Virus record (IMG/VR): IMGVR_UViG_3300021139_000002
Span: 1-64,000 of that record
Source: a virus
Direction: 5' to 3' (one strand)
Length of the DNA: 64,000 bases
Below, in pieces: positions 7,476 to 15,832 of this stretch. The position numbers were made by a program, and so were the translations under genes. Numbering within the stretch: position 1 is the first letter of the stretch; each line of letters opens with the position of its first letter. Under the pieces are notes generated by a model. The model was not told where the DNA came from, searched no databases, and saw nothing but the letters and a program-made list of their open reading frames with translations.

Positions 7476-8801
7476 ATGCCTTTACGTCCTCCCGAATTCA
7501 TCAATGGTATTGAATTAGGAACAATTTTATCCGGCGAAAAACATTACATGCCACTTACGGCATATGATCCAGATCCTCTGGCAGGTCCTATAATCTATTC
7601 TACTAATAGTAGTCTCCCTGGAAACCTACAACTTGACCCAACTACCGGATACCTATACGGATATCTATCAACACAAACTGAATATCTAAAACATTACACT
7701 ATTACCGTTAAAGCAACCAAGCATCAAAGAATAACCAATGCTCAAGTAACTGCCACAAATACATTTACACTAACGGTTTTAGGAAGGAATCAAAACAAAA
7801 TATCTTGGGTAACTCCTGCAAATTTAGGAAATATAGAAGAAGGTATTACCAGCGAGTTATCAGTAGTTGCAACACAAACTAGCGTAACTAGCAATTTAAA
7901 ATACAAATTAGTTCCAGACAATTCTTTACCGAGAGGTTTGTCGTTATCCACATCAACAGGTGATATTATTGGGTACGCAACTACAAGTGGAAACTTTTCT
8001 TTTACGGTGCTGGCAAGTACTGCAACATACGGTGATTCGATAATAACTGCTACCACTGCAATGTACGCATTTGCTACACAAACATTTAATTTAAATATAA
8101 TTCCTGTATCAACTGAATACACTAGCATTTATGTAAAACCGTTTTTAACACCGTCACAGAATCAAGAATGGACTAACTTTATCACTAGCTCTAGCATCTT
8201 TCTACCAGAATTACTTTACAGAGCAGACGATCCTGCATTCGGTGTACAAACAGAATTGAAAATGTTTTTAGAATTTGGAATAGAACGTCTTAATATTGCA
8301 GAATATGTTCCAGCACTTGCACAGCATTTTTATATGAGACGCTTAGGATTTGGATCTGTTAAAACTGCAATTGCCAAAGATAGCAATGGCAATCATGTGT
8401 ACGATGCAGTTTATGTAGATATTATTGACGATCTCGAAGGAGCAAAATCAGCAGTTAGTATAAATGGCAACGTTTATTACCCAGGGAGCATAAACAATAT
8501 GCGTAACGCTTTAGAATCGTTGACTTTAGGTGACGGTTCTACTATCAAAATAGATCCCAAACATTTACCAAGATTTATGCAAACCGTTCAAAGTGGTTCG
8601 CAAAATAACAATGCATACATAAAAGCTGTTATTTTATGCTATACATTACCTGGACAGGCAACCAAAATTACCAATAGAATACGTGCTTCTAAATTTAACT
8701 TCCAAGACATAAACTTTATAATAGATCGTTTGGTTGTTCAAAATAGCCTAGATCAAGACGGTGCAACATATTTGGTATTCAACAAACGATCGATAAATTA
8801 A
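7476..8801 (+). CDS. Virion structural protein with putative Ig-like (He-PIG) repeats
   Basis: 441 residues. Two tandem segments contain LPGNLQLDPTTGYLYG and LPRGLSLSTSTGDIIG. This is the LP.GL.ld..tG.i.G signature of He-PIG/cadherin-like Ig folds found in surface and phage baseplate or tail proteins. The C-terminal half (from about residue 215) has no repeat and may attach to the particle. It lies behind a late promoter with an RNA hairpin, as expected for a late structural gene. Exact location in the virion unknown. Confidence 0.75.
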   Translation: MPLRPPEFINGIELGTILSGEKHYMPLTAYDPDPLAGPIIYSTNSSLPGNLQLDPTTGYLYGYLSTQTEYLKHYTITVKATKHQRITNAQVTATNTFTLTVLGRNQNKISWVTPANLGNIEEGITSELSVVATQTSVTSNLKYKLVPDNSLPRGLSLSTSTGDIIGYATTSGNFSFTVLASTATYGDSIITATTAMYAFATQTFNLNIIPVSTEYTSIYVKPFLTPSQNQEWTNFITSSSIFLPELLYRADDPAFGVQTELKMFLEFGIERLNIAEYVPALAQHFYMRRLGFGSVKTAIAKDSNGNHVYDAVYVDIIDDLEGAKSAVSINGNVYYPGSINNMRNALESLTLGDGSTIKIDPKHLPRFMQTVQSGSQNNNAYIKAVILCYTLPGQATKITNRIRASKFNFQDINFIIDRLVVQNSLDQDGATYLVFNKRSIN

Positions 8802-8828
8802 AAAAATAACAGCAGAATTTATATTGAA

Positions 8829-8834
8829 TAAATA
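8829..8834 (+). promoter_or_regulatory. Late-promoter-like TAAATA core
   Basis: TAAATA in the sequence GAATAAATAATAG, 31 bases upstream of the start codon of the fibre gene at 8865. No inverted repeat covers the GGAG at 8853-8856. Confidence 0.5.
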
Positions 8835-8864
8835 ATAGAACGCATAAGTTATGGAGTCTTTTAG

Positions 8865-9830
8865 ATGGCATCTACAATCACAAATTTAATCAACACTATT
8901 AATGTTGCATTTCCTGTCGCAGGGCAAGACAACGATAGTCAAGGGTTCAGAGATAATTTCAACATTATTCAACAATCGCTTCTAGCAACAGAAAGCGAAA
9001 TTGAAAATATTCAAAATACGGTCAACACATTAGGTGGTAGTGTTTATAGCACAGCTACACACATCGTTGCATTACAAGATGTATCTATTGGAACTGCAAC
9101 AAATGTTGTATTGAGTGTAGATCAAGGTACTGGAGACTTAATTATTACAGGTGATTCAGCATCGGGAGTTGTAGTAACATTATCCGAACAGGTTACTGCT
9201 ACGGTTGTAAATGCGTTAACTGATTCTGTAACTAACTCAACTACAGGAACATTCGGAGTGCAAGATGTTAAGAACATATTAACAGGTGCAACCGTTTATT
9301 TCCAAAGTCAAACACGTACGGTAACTAGCGTAGATCATAGTACAAATTATATCACCGTTACTCCAGAATTTACGGTTCCTCCGTTTAGTGTAGGGACTAT
9401 TTTAACATTCCAAAATCCGTACAATAACCCAGTTGGCAACTTGTATATCACTGGTGATATCTTTGCTTCAGGAAATATTACCGCGTATGCAGGTGCTCCA
9501 TCTGATGCAAGACTTAAAGAAAATGTTGTTACCATTACAGATGCACTTTCTAAAGTCAACTCGATGCGTGGTGTATTTTATGATTGGACTGACAGCTATC
9601 TTGAAATGCTTAACTTCTCTCCGTTGTTACCAAAACACGATACAGGCGTTATAGCACAAGAAGTACAAGAAGTTGTACCGGAAATTGTTTTCATGAAATC
9701 AAACGGTGATTTGGGTGTTAAGTATGAAAAACTTGCTGGATTCTTTATTGAAGCCATTAAAGAATTAAGTGCAAAAGTTGATACATTACAAGCTCAAGTA
9801 AATGCATTAACTACAGGCACCAATGTTTAA
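8865..9830 (+). CDS. Tail fibre/spike protein with C-terminal S74 intramolecular chaperone
   Basis: 321 residues. The N-terminal part is helical then beta-rich. The C-terminal ~110 residues are a peptidase_S74 chaperone: SDARLKENV marks the domain start, with the catalytic Ser-Asp and Lys. Then come FYDWTD, TGVIAQEVQEVVPEIV and LGVKYEKLAGFFIEAIKEL, ending in a trimeric coiled coil. These domains help fibres trimerise and then cut themselves off before the serine. The mature fibre would end near residue 210. Confidence 0.85.
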   Translation: MASTITNLINTINVAFPVAGQDNDSQGFRDNFNIIQQSLLATESEIENIQNTVNTLGGSVYSTATHIVALQDVSIGTATNVVLSVDQGTGDLIITGDSASGVVVTLSEQVTATVVNALTDSVTNSTTGTFGVQDVKNILTGATVYFQSQTRTVTSVDHSTNYITVTPEFTVPPFSVGTILTFQNPYNNPVGNLYITGDIFASGNITAYAGAPSDARLKENVVTITDALSKVNSMRGVFYDWTDSYLEMLNFSPLLPKHDTGVIAQEVQEVVPEIVFMKSNGDLGVKYEKLAGFFIEAIKELSAKVDTLQAQVNALTTGTNV

Positions 9831-10068
9831 TCCTCTAATTGAAAATATTAGTAAATTAAAAGACCAAGATCTAGAAAAAAAGATTTTAGATCTTAGTCAA
9901 AAATATGGTATGGCATTAAGATTGGGTCAGGGCGGACTAGCACAACAGATCGTTATTACTTTAGAATCTTATAAAGAAGAATACAGAATTCGTCAAGCTC
10001 AATCATTGCAAAAAATACAAGAAAAACAAAAAGACCAAGGAATAGACGATCTTATAAATGTCAAATGA
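9823..10068 (+). CDS. Small helical hypothetical protein
   Basis: 81 residues, almost wholly helical and charged, with a Gln/Lys-rich end (LQKIQEKQKDQG). Starts inside the end of the fibre gene and overlaps the next gene by 11 bases. It could be an assembly chaperone for its neighbours (inference from position only). Confidence 0.6.
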   Translation: MFNPLIENISKLKDQDLEKKILDLSQKYGMALRLGQGGLAQQIVITLESYKEEYRIRQAQSLQKIQEKQKDQGIDDLINVK

Positions 10069-10612
10069 TCAAGCACAATTTGTATGGCCTACTACATTTG
10101 CCTGTACACTAATTTCAGATAACAACATAATTCCAAACTTATACTCCATAAGTGTTAGCATAGTTCCTATTGAAAATTCACCAGGCGACATATCTTTAGG
10201 TTATAAAAGGTTAAGATACTTTGTCGACGAATACTTAAACCATAGTGTGTTTATTTGTAAAGATAATCCACTTGTTCCGTCTTTATCAAACATTAACACC
10301 AATTTGGTAATTTTGCCAACTGAACCATACGACTACTTTGTTGGTAGTGTGCTGTTCACAAAATTTTTAGTAATAACTGAAAAATATTTCCATGTTGACG
10401 TTATTACTATTGACAGCTCCGTAGGAGATCATGTAAGCTATACTTTATTAGATCCAAATGAATGTGGGTTAGATTTAGATGGCGATCATTGGTGGAATTC
10501 AGACTCAACTTATACTGGACATGGTTCAGATACAAGTTGGGGAGAGTTAGTTGATCAAACAGCGCCTAGATTCGAACCCCGAGTCATCAAAGGCGGAAAA
10601 AGTGAAGATTGA
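10058..10612 (+). CDS. Hypothetical protein in virion gene block
   Basis: 184 residues, mixed alpha/beta, with an acidic Trp-rich C-terminal part (CGLDLDGDHWWNSDSTYTG). No family recognised. It overlaps both neighbours. A tRNA-like TTCGAACC near 10571 lies within this reading frame and is not an RNA gene. Confidence 0.6.
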   Translation: MSNDQAQFVWPTTFACTLISDNNIIPNLYSISVSIVPIENSPGDISLGYKRLRYFVDEYLNHSVFICKDNPLVPSLSNINTNLVILPTEPYDYFVGSVLFTKFLVITEKYFHVDVITIDSSVGDHVSYTLLDPNECGLDLDGDHWWNSDSTYTGHGSDTSWGELVDQTAPRFEPRVIKGGKSED

Positions 10613-11135
10613 CAATTACGGTCGAGTATCAATAACAGAACAAGAAGCATTTGACGCAATATACACAGGTAAACTAAAAAGTTTAGACGGTGTAACAATC
10701 GACGGCAATATTGAAAAATATAATCTCGGCCGAACACAAAACGCAGATCGTATCCCTACACTTCTTCCTCAAGAAGATCTATCAGAAATCAGTAAAGAAT
10801 TCTTTGACGAATCTAACCAATGTAATTGGTTCATGCCAAATGATTACTGCCCAAACTTAGTAGAAATGCTGTACGGCATGTGTACTACTCCAGAGCAAAC
10901 AGATAGAGTAAGCCAAGAATTAAAATTGTTTATCGAGCACGGAATGTTTGATCTACTATTTTATCTCAAATATCTTGTTGATACTATGAGACAAAATAAA
11001 ATCGTTTGGGGTGTAGGACGTGGCAGTAGTGTAGCAAGTTATGTACTCTTTTTAATAGGGGTTCATAAAATTGACAGCCTTAAATACAATCTAGATATAC
11101 ACGAATTTCTAAAGGAGAAACAAAATGGTCTATAA
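10602..11135 (+). CDS. DNA polymerase III alpha-like palm fragment
   Basis: 177 residues from a GTG at 10602, with AGGCGG five bases upstream; a TTG at 10551 lacks a comparable site. The C-terminal third, YLKYLVDTMRQNK then GVGRGSSVASYVLFLIGV and IDSLKYNLDIHEFL, aligns with the start of the bacterial family-C polymerase palm (GPGRGSAAGSLVAYLLGIT.IDPL.Y.L.FERFL). The PHP domain before it and the catalytic PD.D.DF motif after it are absent, so it cannot be a polymerase. Perhaps it binds nucleotide or primer ends, or mimics the host enzyme. Ends 11 bases inside the next gene. Confidence 0.65.
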   Translation: MKIDNYGRVSITEQEAFDAIYTGKLKSLDGVTIDGNIEKYNLGRTQNADRIPTLLPQEDLSEISKEFFDESNQCNWFMPNDYCPNLVEMLYGMCTTPEQTDRVSQELKLFIEHGMFDLLFYLKYLVDTMRQNKIVWGVGRGSSVASYVLFLIGVHKIDSLKYNLDIHEFLKEKQNGL

Positions 11136-11403
11136 AACAATGCAGGGTAAAGTTATCGATATGGAAAAATTAATGCAACAGAACGAGTTGACACCTGCTG
11201 TAGGAAATGCTAAAATGAATGCTAGAGGTGACAAGTTAGGTGCTGGTGGCAAGATTGTTCAAACTAGAGAAGAAATTGTCGCAGAGTATTACGAAACAAA
11301 TCCAAAGGCTGCTAAAGCAAATAAAGCACCAGCGGTTCAAACTATCGTAGAAGAACCTGTTGCACCTGTAAAAAATAAAAATAACCCACAGGGAACTAAA
11401 TGA
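11125..11403 (+). CDS. Small conserved T4-like phage protein
   Basis: 92 residues. The segment VIDMEKLMQQNE, then AVGNAKMNARGDKLGAGGKIV and EYYETNP, matches a protein I remember from cyanophage and marine T4-like genomes (VDM..L...NE..PAVGN..VNARGDELG.GGKIV). Function unknown, with no clear domain. Preceded by AAGGAG and followed by the co-chaperonin with a short overlap. Confidence 0.65.
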   Translation: MVYKTMQGKVIDMEKLMQQNELTPAVGNAKMNARGDKLGAGGKIVQTREEIVAEYYETNPKAAKANKAPAVQTIVEEPVAPVKNKNNPQGTK

Positions 11404-11741
11404 AAGTTGAAGGAACTATTGTCCCGTTACGCAATATGATTATTGCTAGCGATATGGAATTTGGAAACGAAACGTTAAAAAGCGGACTCATAGTCCTAAG
11501 CGATAACGGTAAAACTAGAGGTATTCGCCCTCGCTGGTGCAAGGTATTTGCTGTAGGACCAGAACAAACAGATGTAACAATTGGTCAATGGGTCTGTGTA
11601 GAACACGGACGTTGGGGACGGACTATCGAACTTGATGTTGGAGAAGACGATCCTATTGAACTCAGAGTCATCGATCCTAATGCTGTCATGATGATTGCAG
11701 ACGAAAAACCAGACGATGTAACTCTTATCAAGAAAGACTAA
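11400..11741 (+). CDS. GroES-like co-chaperonin (gp31 analog)
   Basis: 113 residues with a GroES/Cpn10-like beta-barrel pattern: VPLRNMIIASDMEFG near the start, a putative mobile loop around ETLKSGLIVLSDNGKTRG, then KVFAVGPEQTDVTIGQWVCVEHGRWG. GroES caps the GroEL chamber. T4 uses gp31 with host GroEL to fold its capsid protein, and this gene could do the same. No GroEL gene is seen in the window, so host GroEL is the likely partner. Confidence 0.75.
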   Translation: MKVEGTIVPLRNMIIASDMEFGNETLKSGLIVLSDNGKTRGIRPRWCKVFAVGPEQTDVTIGQWVCVEHGRWGRTIELDVGEDDPIELRVIDPNAVMMIADEKPDDVTLIKKD

Positions 11742-11742
11742 C

Positions 11743-11982
11743 ATGGGACACAAGTATCAAGTTGATGTAGCATCAATTGCTGGACAGATCAATGCTGCCG
11801 TATATGAGCAGTCCAGTGGCTACAACGACGGATTTATCGGTTGGGGATACAAACAAGACCTTTATAGAATCAAATGGATCTTAGATGAAGCCCTTAAAAG
11901 ATCCCCAACATACTCCGGAGAGCAAGAGTGGATCCGCGAGCAAGAAAAGAAACAAGTAATTAAAATCCTGTCCGGAAAATGA
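11743..11982 (+). CDS. Small hypothetical protein
   Basis: 79 residues, helical, with VASIAGQINAAVYEQSSGYNDGFIGWGYKQDLYRIKWILDEALKRSP as the core. No family recognised. Lies one base after the co-chaperonin stop and overlaps the next start codon. Confidence 0.6.
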   Translation: MGHKYQVDVASIAGQINAAVYEQSSGYNDGFIGWGYKQDLYRIKWILDEALKRSPTYSGEQEWIREQEKKQVIKILSGK

Positions 11983-12134
11983 AACTATTATACGACGACT
12001 ACAACGATGTATGGGTGTGGGTCGAAACTAACGACCACAATACTGAACTAAGTCCAAGATTTGATGAAGAAGAAGATGCTAAATTTTGGATGAGTAGAAT
12101 TATCAATATAGTGAAGAAAAATGATATTCAATAA
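11979..12134 (+). CDS. Small acidic hypothetical protein
   Basis: 51 residues, beginning MKLLYDDYNDVWVWVET. ATGA overlap with the gene before and a 14-base overlap with the gene after, so it is placed in the operon. No family recognised. Confidence 0.5.
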   Translation: MKLLYDDYNDVWVWVETNDHNTELSPRFDEEEDAKFWMSRIINIVKKNDIQ

Positions 12135-12585
12135 AATTAAAGATCTCAAATCCAAAGGCTTAAAAATTGGAATAACTTTTAGTACATTTGACCTGCTTCA
12201 TGCAGGTCATATTGCTATGTTAGCTGAAGCCAAAAATCACTGCGATTACCTAATTGCAGGACTTCAAACTGATCCAACTATCGATCGTCCGGATACAAAA
12301 AATAAGCCTGTACAGAGCATTGTGGAAAGACAAATTCAATTAGCCTCTTGCAGATTTGTTGACGAGGTAGTAGTATATACAACAGAGCAAGACTTAATTG
12401 ATCTTATTCTTATTTTACCAATTGATGTTCGAATTCTAGGCGTTGAATATCAAAGCCAAGATTTTACAGGTCGTGCAGAAGGTGCTCATAAGAATATAGA
12501 ACATGTCTTTAATAGTAGAGACCATAGTTTTAGTTCATCTAGTCTACGTAAACGTGTAGCATCAGCAGAAGGAAAAAAGAAATGA
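12121..12585 (+). CDS. Cytidylyltransferase-like nucleotidyltransferase
   Basis: 154 residues of the HxGH nucleotidyltransferase superfamily. GITFSTFDLLHAGHI (17-31) holds the His27-x-x-His30 nucleotide site. DYLIAGLQTD follows, and a C-terminal SSSSLRKRV stands in for the IS(T/S)T-x-L-x-x-R motif. It resembles glycerol-3-phosphate cytidylyltransferase (TagD) and the RfaE heptose-phosphate adenylyltransferase domain. Activated polyol or heptose could serve glycan synthesis; the substrate is not readable. Confidence 0.8.
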   Translation: MIFNKIKDLKSKGLKIGITFSTFDLLHAGHIAMLAEAKNHCDYLIAGLQTDPTIDRPDTKNKPVQSIVERQIQLASCRFVDEVVVYTTEQDLIDLILILPIDVRILGVEYQSQDFTGRAEGAHKNIEHVFNSRDHSFSSSSLRKRVASAEGKKK

Positions 12586-12782
12586 AAGAGTTTGTAGTTA
12601 AAGAAAACGACGGTTTCAGACTTCGTGTTAAATCATGGAAGTGTTTAAACCCTAATGATTTAAATTCTATTGAATTTATCCAGGAAACTTTAAGAGAGGG
12701 TGATGTTGAGCAAAGTTCAGCTTACAATTTCTTTATGACCGACAACGAAATTAAAACACTTGCAGAAGGATTATCATCATGA
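12582..12782 (+). CDS. Small hypothetical protein
   Basis: 66 residues beginning MKEFVVKENDGFRLRVK. ATGA overlap at both ends. The N-terminus is beta-like, the C-terminal half helical. No family recognised. Confidence 0.55.
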   Translation: MKEFVVKENDGFRLRVKSWKCLNPNDLNSIEFIQETLREGDVEQSSAYNFFMTDNEIKTLAEGLSS

Positions 12783-13186
12783 GTAGTGGATATGCAATAC
12801 CTGAGGCAAATTATGAAGAAGCAGCTAAAGTAATGGCGGTACCAAATGAAAAAGTAAAGAAACTAGGTTTCTTTAAACGTTGGTTACTTAAATCAGTTAA
12901 AGATGTTGTAAAAGCAGAACGAGACTTAAATGAATTTCGAACAAATATAATTTCTAATCAGAAAAGTACCAGGATAGGAATTCAACTAGACTCTAAAAGT
13001 ATCGATCAACCAGAACGAGCAATTCAGTTTACTATCTATACAGCCAACGGCGGTCGTGTTGTTGAAACTAGACGATATGATAGAAAAACTGATCGTCATA
13101 CTAACGGCCTGTATGTCATTACTAACGATCAAGATTTTGGTCGTGAAATTGATAAAATCATTTCTATGGAGAGTTTGCGTGGATAA
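12779..13186 (+). CDS. Hypothetical phage protein
   Basis: 135 residues. The N-terminal half is helical and basic (FFKRWLLKSVKDVVKAERD). The C-terminal half is beta-rich, with IQFTIYTANGGRVVETRRYD and a HTNGLYVIT segment. A similar layout is familiar from marine T4-like phages, function unknown. The next gene begins with a GTG inside its last codons. Confidence 0.6.
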   Translation: MSSGYAIPEANYEEAAKVMAVPNEKVKKLGFFKRWLLKSVKDVVKAERDLNEFRTNIISNQKSTRIGIQLDSKSIDQPERAIQFTIYTANGGRVVETRRYDRKTDRHTNGLYVITNDQDFGREIDKIISMESLRG

Positions 13187-13430
13187 ATGTAATGTTTGTC
13201 ACAACCAATATAGTCCAGATTGTGACTGGAATCAAGGACGATGCCCTAATCATCCACCTATGATTAAAATTCAACCTAAAGATACAAGCCGAGGGCATTT
13301 TATTGTTAGTCTTGTAAAGAGTTTAATTCGTATCGGTGCAGGCAGTGCATTGATTATGGGCCATATTTGGTGGGCAGGCTTTTTGCTAATCTTTGCAGAA
13401 TTTTTAGGCATTTTAGAGGAAATAGTATGA
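13179..13430 (+). CDS. Small membrane protein with N-terminal Cys4 knuckle
   Basis: 83 residues from a GTG at 13179, chosen because it precedes the Cys-rich part and follows a GGAGA; the frame has no better ATG. CNVCHNQYSPDCDWNQGRC supplies four cysteines for a zinc knuckle. A hydrophobic region covers about residues 43-78. It overlaps gp44 by ATGA. Function unknown. Confidence 0.55.
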   Translation: MDKCNVCHNQYSPDCDWNQGRCPNHPPMIKIQPKDTSRGHFIVSLVKSLIRIGAGSALIMGHIWWAGFLLIFAEFLGILEEIV

Positions 13431-14344
13431 AAGAACTTTGGACAGAAAAGTATCGTCCTAAAAAAATTGATGACTATGTGTTCCGTGATGCGGCACAACG
13501 TAAACAAGTCGAGTCTTGGATCAAAGAAGGCAGTATTCCCCATCTGTTGTTAAGTGGTGCTGCCGGCATTGGTAAGACTACACTTGCTAAAGTTCTTTGT
13601 AATGAATTAGGTATTGAAGATTTTGACATTTTAGAAATCAACGCAAGTCGAGATAATAACGTAGACACCGTACGTGACAAGATTGTCAACTTTGTACAAA
13701 TGATTCCGTTTGGACCATTTAAGGTTGTATTGCTTGACGAAGCAGATTACTTAACTCCTAACGCACAGGCTATCTTGCGTGGTGTTATGGAACAATACTC
13801 TAGCACCAGCCGATTCATTCTAACCTGTAACTATCCCAATCGTATCATTCCTGCGATTCATAGTCGCTGTCAAGGATACCATGTTGAGAAAACTGATCAA
13901 ACAGAATTCACTGCTCGTGTTGCTACAATTTTAGTCAACGAAGGTATTGACTTTGATTTAGATACATTAGATACTTACGTCAAGTCTACCTATCCAGATT
14001 TGCGTAAATGTATCAACATGGTACAACAACATATTACAGGTACACAACTTGCGGCACCTAGCGCAGAAGCAGACTCCGGTGACTACCGCATCGAGATGGT
14101 CGAGTTGTTTAAAAAGGGTAAAATTCCCGAAGCACGTAAATTGTTATGTGCTAAAGCTCGTCCAGAAGAAATTGAAGATATCTTCCGTTGGATGTATGAC
14201 AACTTAGATTTGTTTGGAAAAACTGAAGAAACTAAAGATAGTGCATTGTTAATTATTAAACAAGGACTAGTTGATCATACACTGATTGCAGATCCAGAAA
14301 TTAACCTTGCGGCCTGCTTGGTGAAGCTGGCAAGATTACAATAA
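13427..14344 (+). CDS. 44: Sliding clamp loader subunit (gp44-like)
   Basis: 305 residues, AAA+ clamp loader of the RFC small-subunit/T4 gp44 type (T4 gp44 has 319). WTEKYRPKKIDDYVF at the N-terminus, Walker A GAAGIGKT, Walker B VVLLDEADYL and sensor ILTCNYPNRI are visible, then the SRC arginine-finger motif HSRCQGY. With gp62 it loads the clamp (37625-38359) for the DNA polymerase. No gp62 gene is recognised in the window. The start is in an ATGA overlap with the upstream gene. Confidence 0.93.
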   Translation: MKELWTEKYRPKKIDDYVFRDAAQRKQVESWIKEGSIPHLLLSGAAGIGKTTLAKVLCNELGIEDFDILEINASRDNNVDTVRDKIVNFVQMIPFGPFKVVLLDEADYLTPNAQAILRGVMEQYSSTSRFILTCNYPNRIIPAIHSRCQGYHVEKTDQTEFTARVATILVNEGIDFDLDTLDTYVKSTYPDLRKCINMVQQHITGTQLAAPSAEADSGDYRIEMVELFKKGKIPEARKLLCAKARPEEIEDIFRWMYDNLDLFGKTEETKDSALLIIKQGLVDHTLIADPEINLAACLVKLARLQ

Positions 14345-14346
14345 AC

Positions 14347-14388
14347 AGAACCGCATAGTCGGTTGCAGGTCGAGTACTATGCGGTTCT
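14347..14388. terminator. Bidirectional terminator between gp44 and phoH
   Basis: A perfect 13-bp inverted repeat (AGAACCGCATAGT at 14347-14359 and its complement at 14376-14388) with a 16-base loop sits between convergent genes. Only short T runs follow, so efficiency is uncertain. Confidence 0.7.
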
Positions 14389-14410
14389 ATTATGTTAAGT
14401 ATTGTTAGAT

Positions 14411-15169
14411 TTACTCGTTATCAATCTCCTTATAGATACTTAAAATTTCCTTCACTACAGGATGACGCTCGACATCTTTAGTCTCAAACCTTGCCATAGC
14501 TATCATACGATAATCACCTCCTTGGCCGTACAATGAGCAGAATTCTAGCAGACCGTTTTCTCTTGGCCGATCAGCCTGGTTTAAGTCGCCGGTTACTACC
14601 ATACGTGAGTTTTCACCCAAACGTGTTAGTAGCATTTTCATCTGTGAGGGTGTTGCGTTTTGCATTTCGTCTGCAACGATAAACGCATTTTTAAAAGTAC
14701 GACCACGCATATAAGCAAGTGGACTGATTTCAATCACACCGTCTTCTAGCATTTCCTGGATTTCTCTAGGATGATAGTACTCTTCGAAAACATCAAAAAT
14801 GGGACGAGTCCATGGTTCCATTTTTTGGTTTAGTGTTCCTGGTAAGAATCCATGTTCTTCATCAACACTAACCGCGGGTCTTGTAACAATAATCTTATTG
14901 ATTGATCCTTCTTTAAATAGTTTAATAGCCATTTGCACAGCCAGCATTGTTTTACCCGTACCCGCAGGTCCGATGGCAAAAACAATGAATTTTCTTGGAT
15001 TTTTTAACAATTCTAAATAGTTTTCCTGCGAAATATTTCGTGGAACTATTAGAACTTGTTGCTTTCTTTTCAAATAGGGCTTGATAGCTATCAAGTTATT
15101 TGACTCAGGCATAGATCGAGGATCTCGATTTACCTGCTCTTTGATGTTACGTCGTTTGGCTCTAGGCAA
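14411..15169 (-). CDS. phoH: PhoH family ATPase
   Basis: 252 residues from a TTG start, chosen because AAGGAGG lies just upstream and the frame begins MPRAKRRN. The RecA-like ATPase domain has Walker A GPAGTGKT, then VTRPAVSVDEEHGFLPG, Walker B FIVADEMQN and VVTGDLNQ, the usual PhoH blocks. PhoH is very common in marine phages. Its role is unsettled, with RNA metabolism or phosphate stress as suggestions. The N-terminus is basic. It converges with gp44. Confidence 0.92.
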   Translation of the reverse strand: MPRAKRRNIKEQVNRDPRSMPESNNLIAIKPYLKRKQQVLIVPRNISQENYLELLKNPRKFIVFAIGPAGTGKTMLAVQMAIKLFKEGSINKIIVTRPAVSVDEEHGFLPGTLNQKMEPWTRPIFDVFEEYYHPREIQEMLEDGVIEISPLAYMRGRTFKNAFIVADEMQNATPSQMKMLLTRLGENSRMVVTGDLNQADRPRENGLLEFCSLYGQGGDYRMIAMARFETKDVERHPVVKEILSIYKEIDNE

Positions 15170-15202
15170 TTTTACCTCCTTGGCAATATCGACCTGCGTA
15201 GA

Positions 15203-15208
15203 TATTTA
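15203..15208 (-). promoter_or_regulatory. Late-promoter-like TAAATA core upstream of phoH
   Basis: On the minus strand the sequence reads TGTAAATATC, 34 bases before the TTG start of phoH. It could drive late transcription. No hairpin covers the AGGAGG site. Confidence 0.4.
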
Positions 15209-15265
15209 CATTCATTTGAAAAAAATGGCGTGTAATGCCTTTAAATTGATCCTGACATCCTAGCA

Positions 15266-15271
15266 TAAATA
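15266..15271 (+). promoter_or_regulatory. Late-promoter-like TAAATA core
   Basis: AGCATAAATAAAAA, 22 bases before the ATG at 15293. The rest of the 123-base divergent gap shows no other clear element. Confidence 0.5.
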
Positions 15272-15292
15272 AAAACAATAAAGAGAATAACT

Positions 15293-15832
15293 ATGCACGA
15301 CATCATCGACATAATTAAAAACGTACAGACTTTAAGCGAAAACAATAATGCTTTTAAGGTTCTAAAAGACTTTGAACGAGTGATTGACGAGCTAGATATC
15401 TACGTATTTAAAAACTGGGAAGAAGGAGAGCTTCTGTCCGGACCTGACGTAAACAGATACAGCGTTACCTGTGCGTTTATGTGGCCCAAGGAAGAAATGC
15501 CAGATCCCGAAGGCGCACAGCGTTTAAATGATTATGGATGTAAAGTTGTTTATAAGAAAACACACATAATGGTTCCTAGAAAAATCAAGACACCCGCTGA
15601 CTATCGTCCAGGTACCAAGAAAGGCAAAATTGATGCACACCCAGTTTGGGTTGTAGAAATTACAATGCCTAAGAAATTGATGCAAGATATATACATAGGT
15701 AAAGAAAATCAAGAGCACAATCAAATGGCAGAATTTATGAAGTATCGTCAAGATGCTAGTGTTGATTCTAACGAAGTTGCTCAGGAGTCCCCAGAAAATG
15801 CAGAAGCAGAAACAACACCACCAAGCGCTTAA
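15293..15832 (+). CDS. Conserved T4-like phage protein
   Basis: 179 residues. MHDIIDIIKNVQTL, VLKDFERVIDELDIYVFKNW, VTCAFMWPKEEMPDPEGA and MVPRKIKTPADYRPGTKK are blocks I remember from cyanophage and marine T4-like genomes, where the gene lies beside the next one. Function unknown. The tail is rich in Glu, Ala and Pro. It has its own late-promoter-like core. Confidence 0.7.
   Translation: MHDIIDIIKNVQTLSENNNAFKVLKDFERVIDELDIYVFKNWEEGELLSGPDVNRYSVTCAFMWPKEEMPDPEGAQRLNDYGCKVVYKKTHIMVPRKIKTPADYRPGTKKGKIDAHPVWVVEITMPKKLMQDIYIGKENQEHNQMAEFMKYRQDASVDSNEVAQESPENAEAETTPPSA

Noticed and set aside
10562-10590. TTCGAACC with flanking bases, like a tRNA T-arm
   Set aside because: It lies in a clear coding frame and no acceptor, D- or anticodon arm can be drawn around it.
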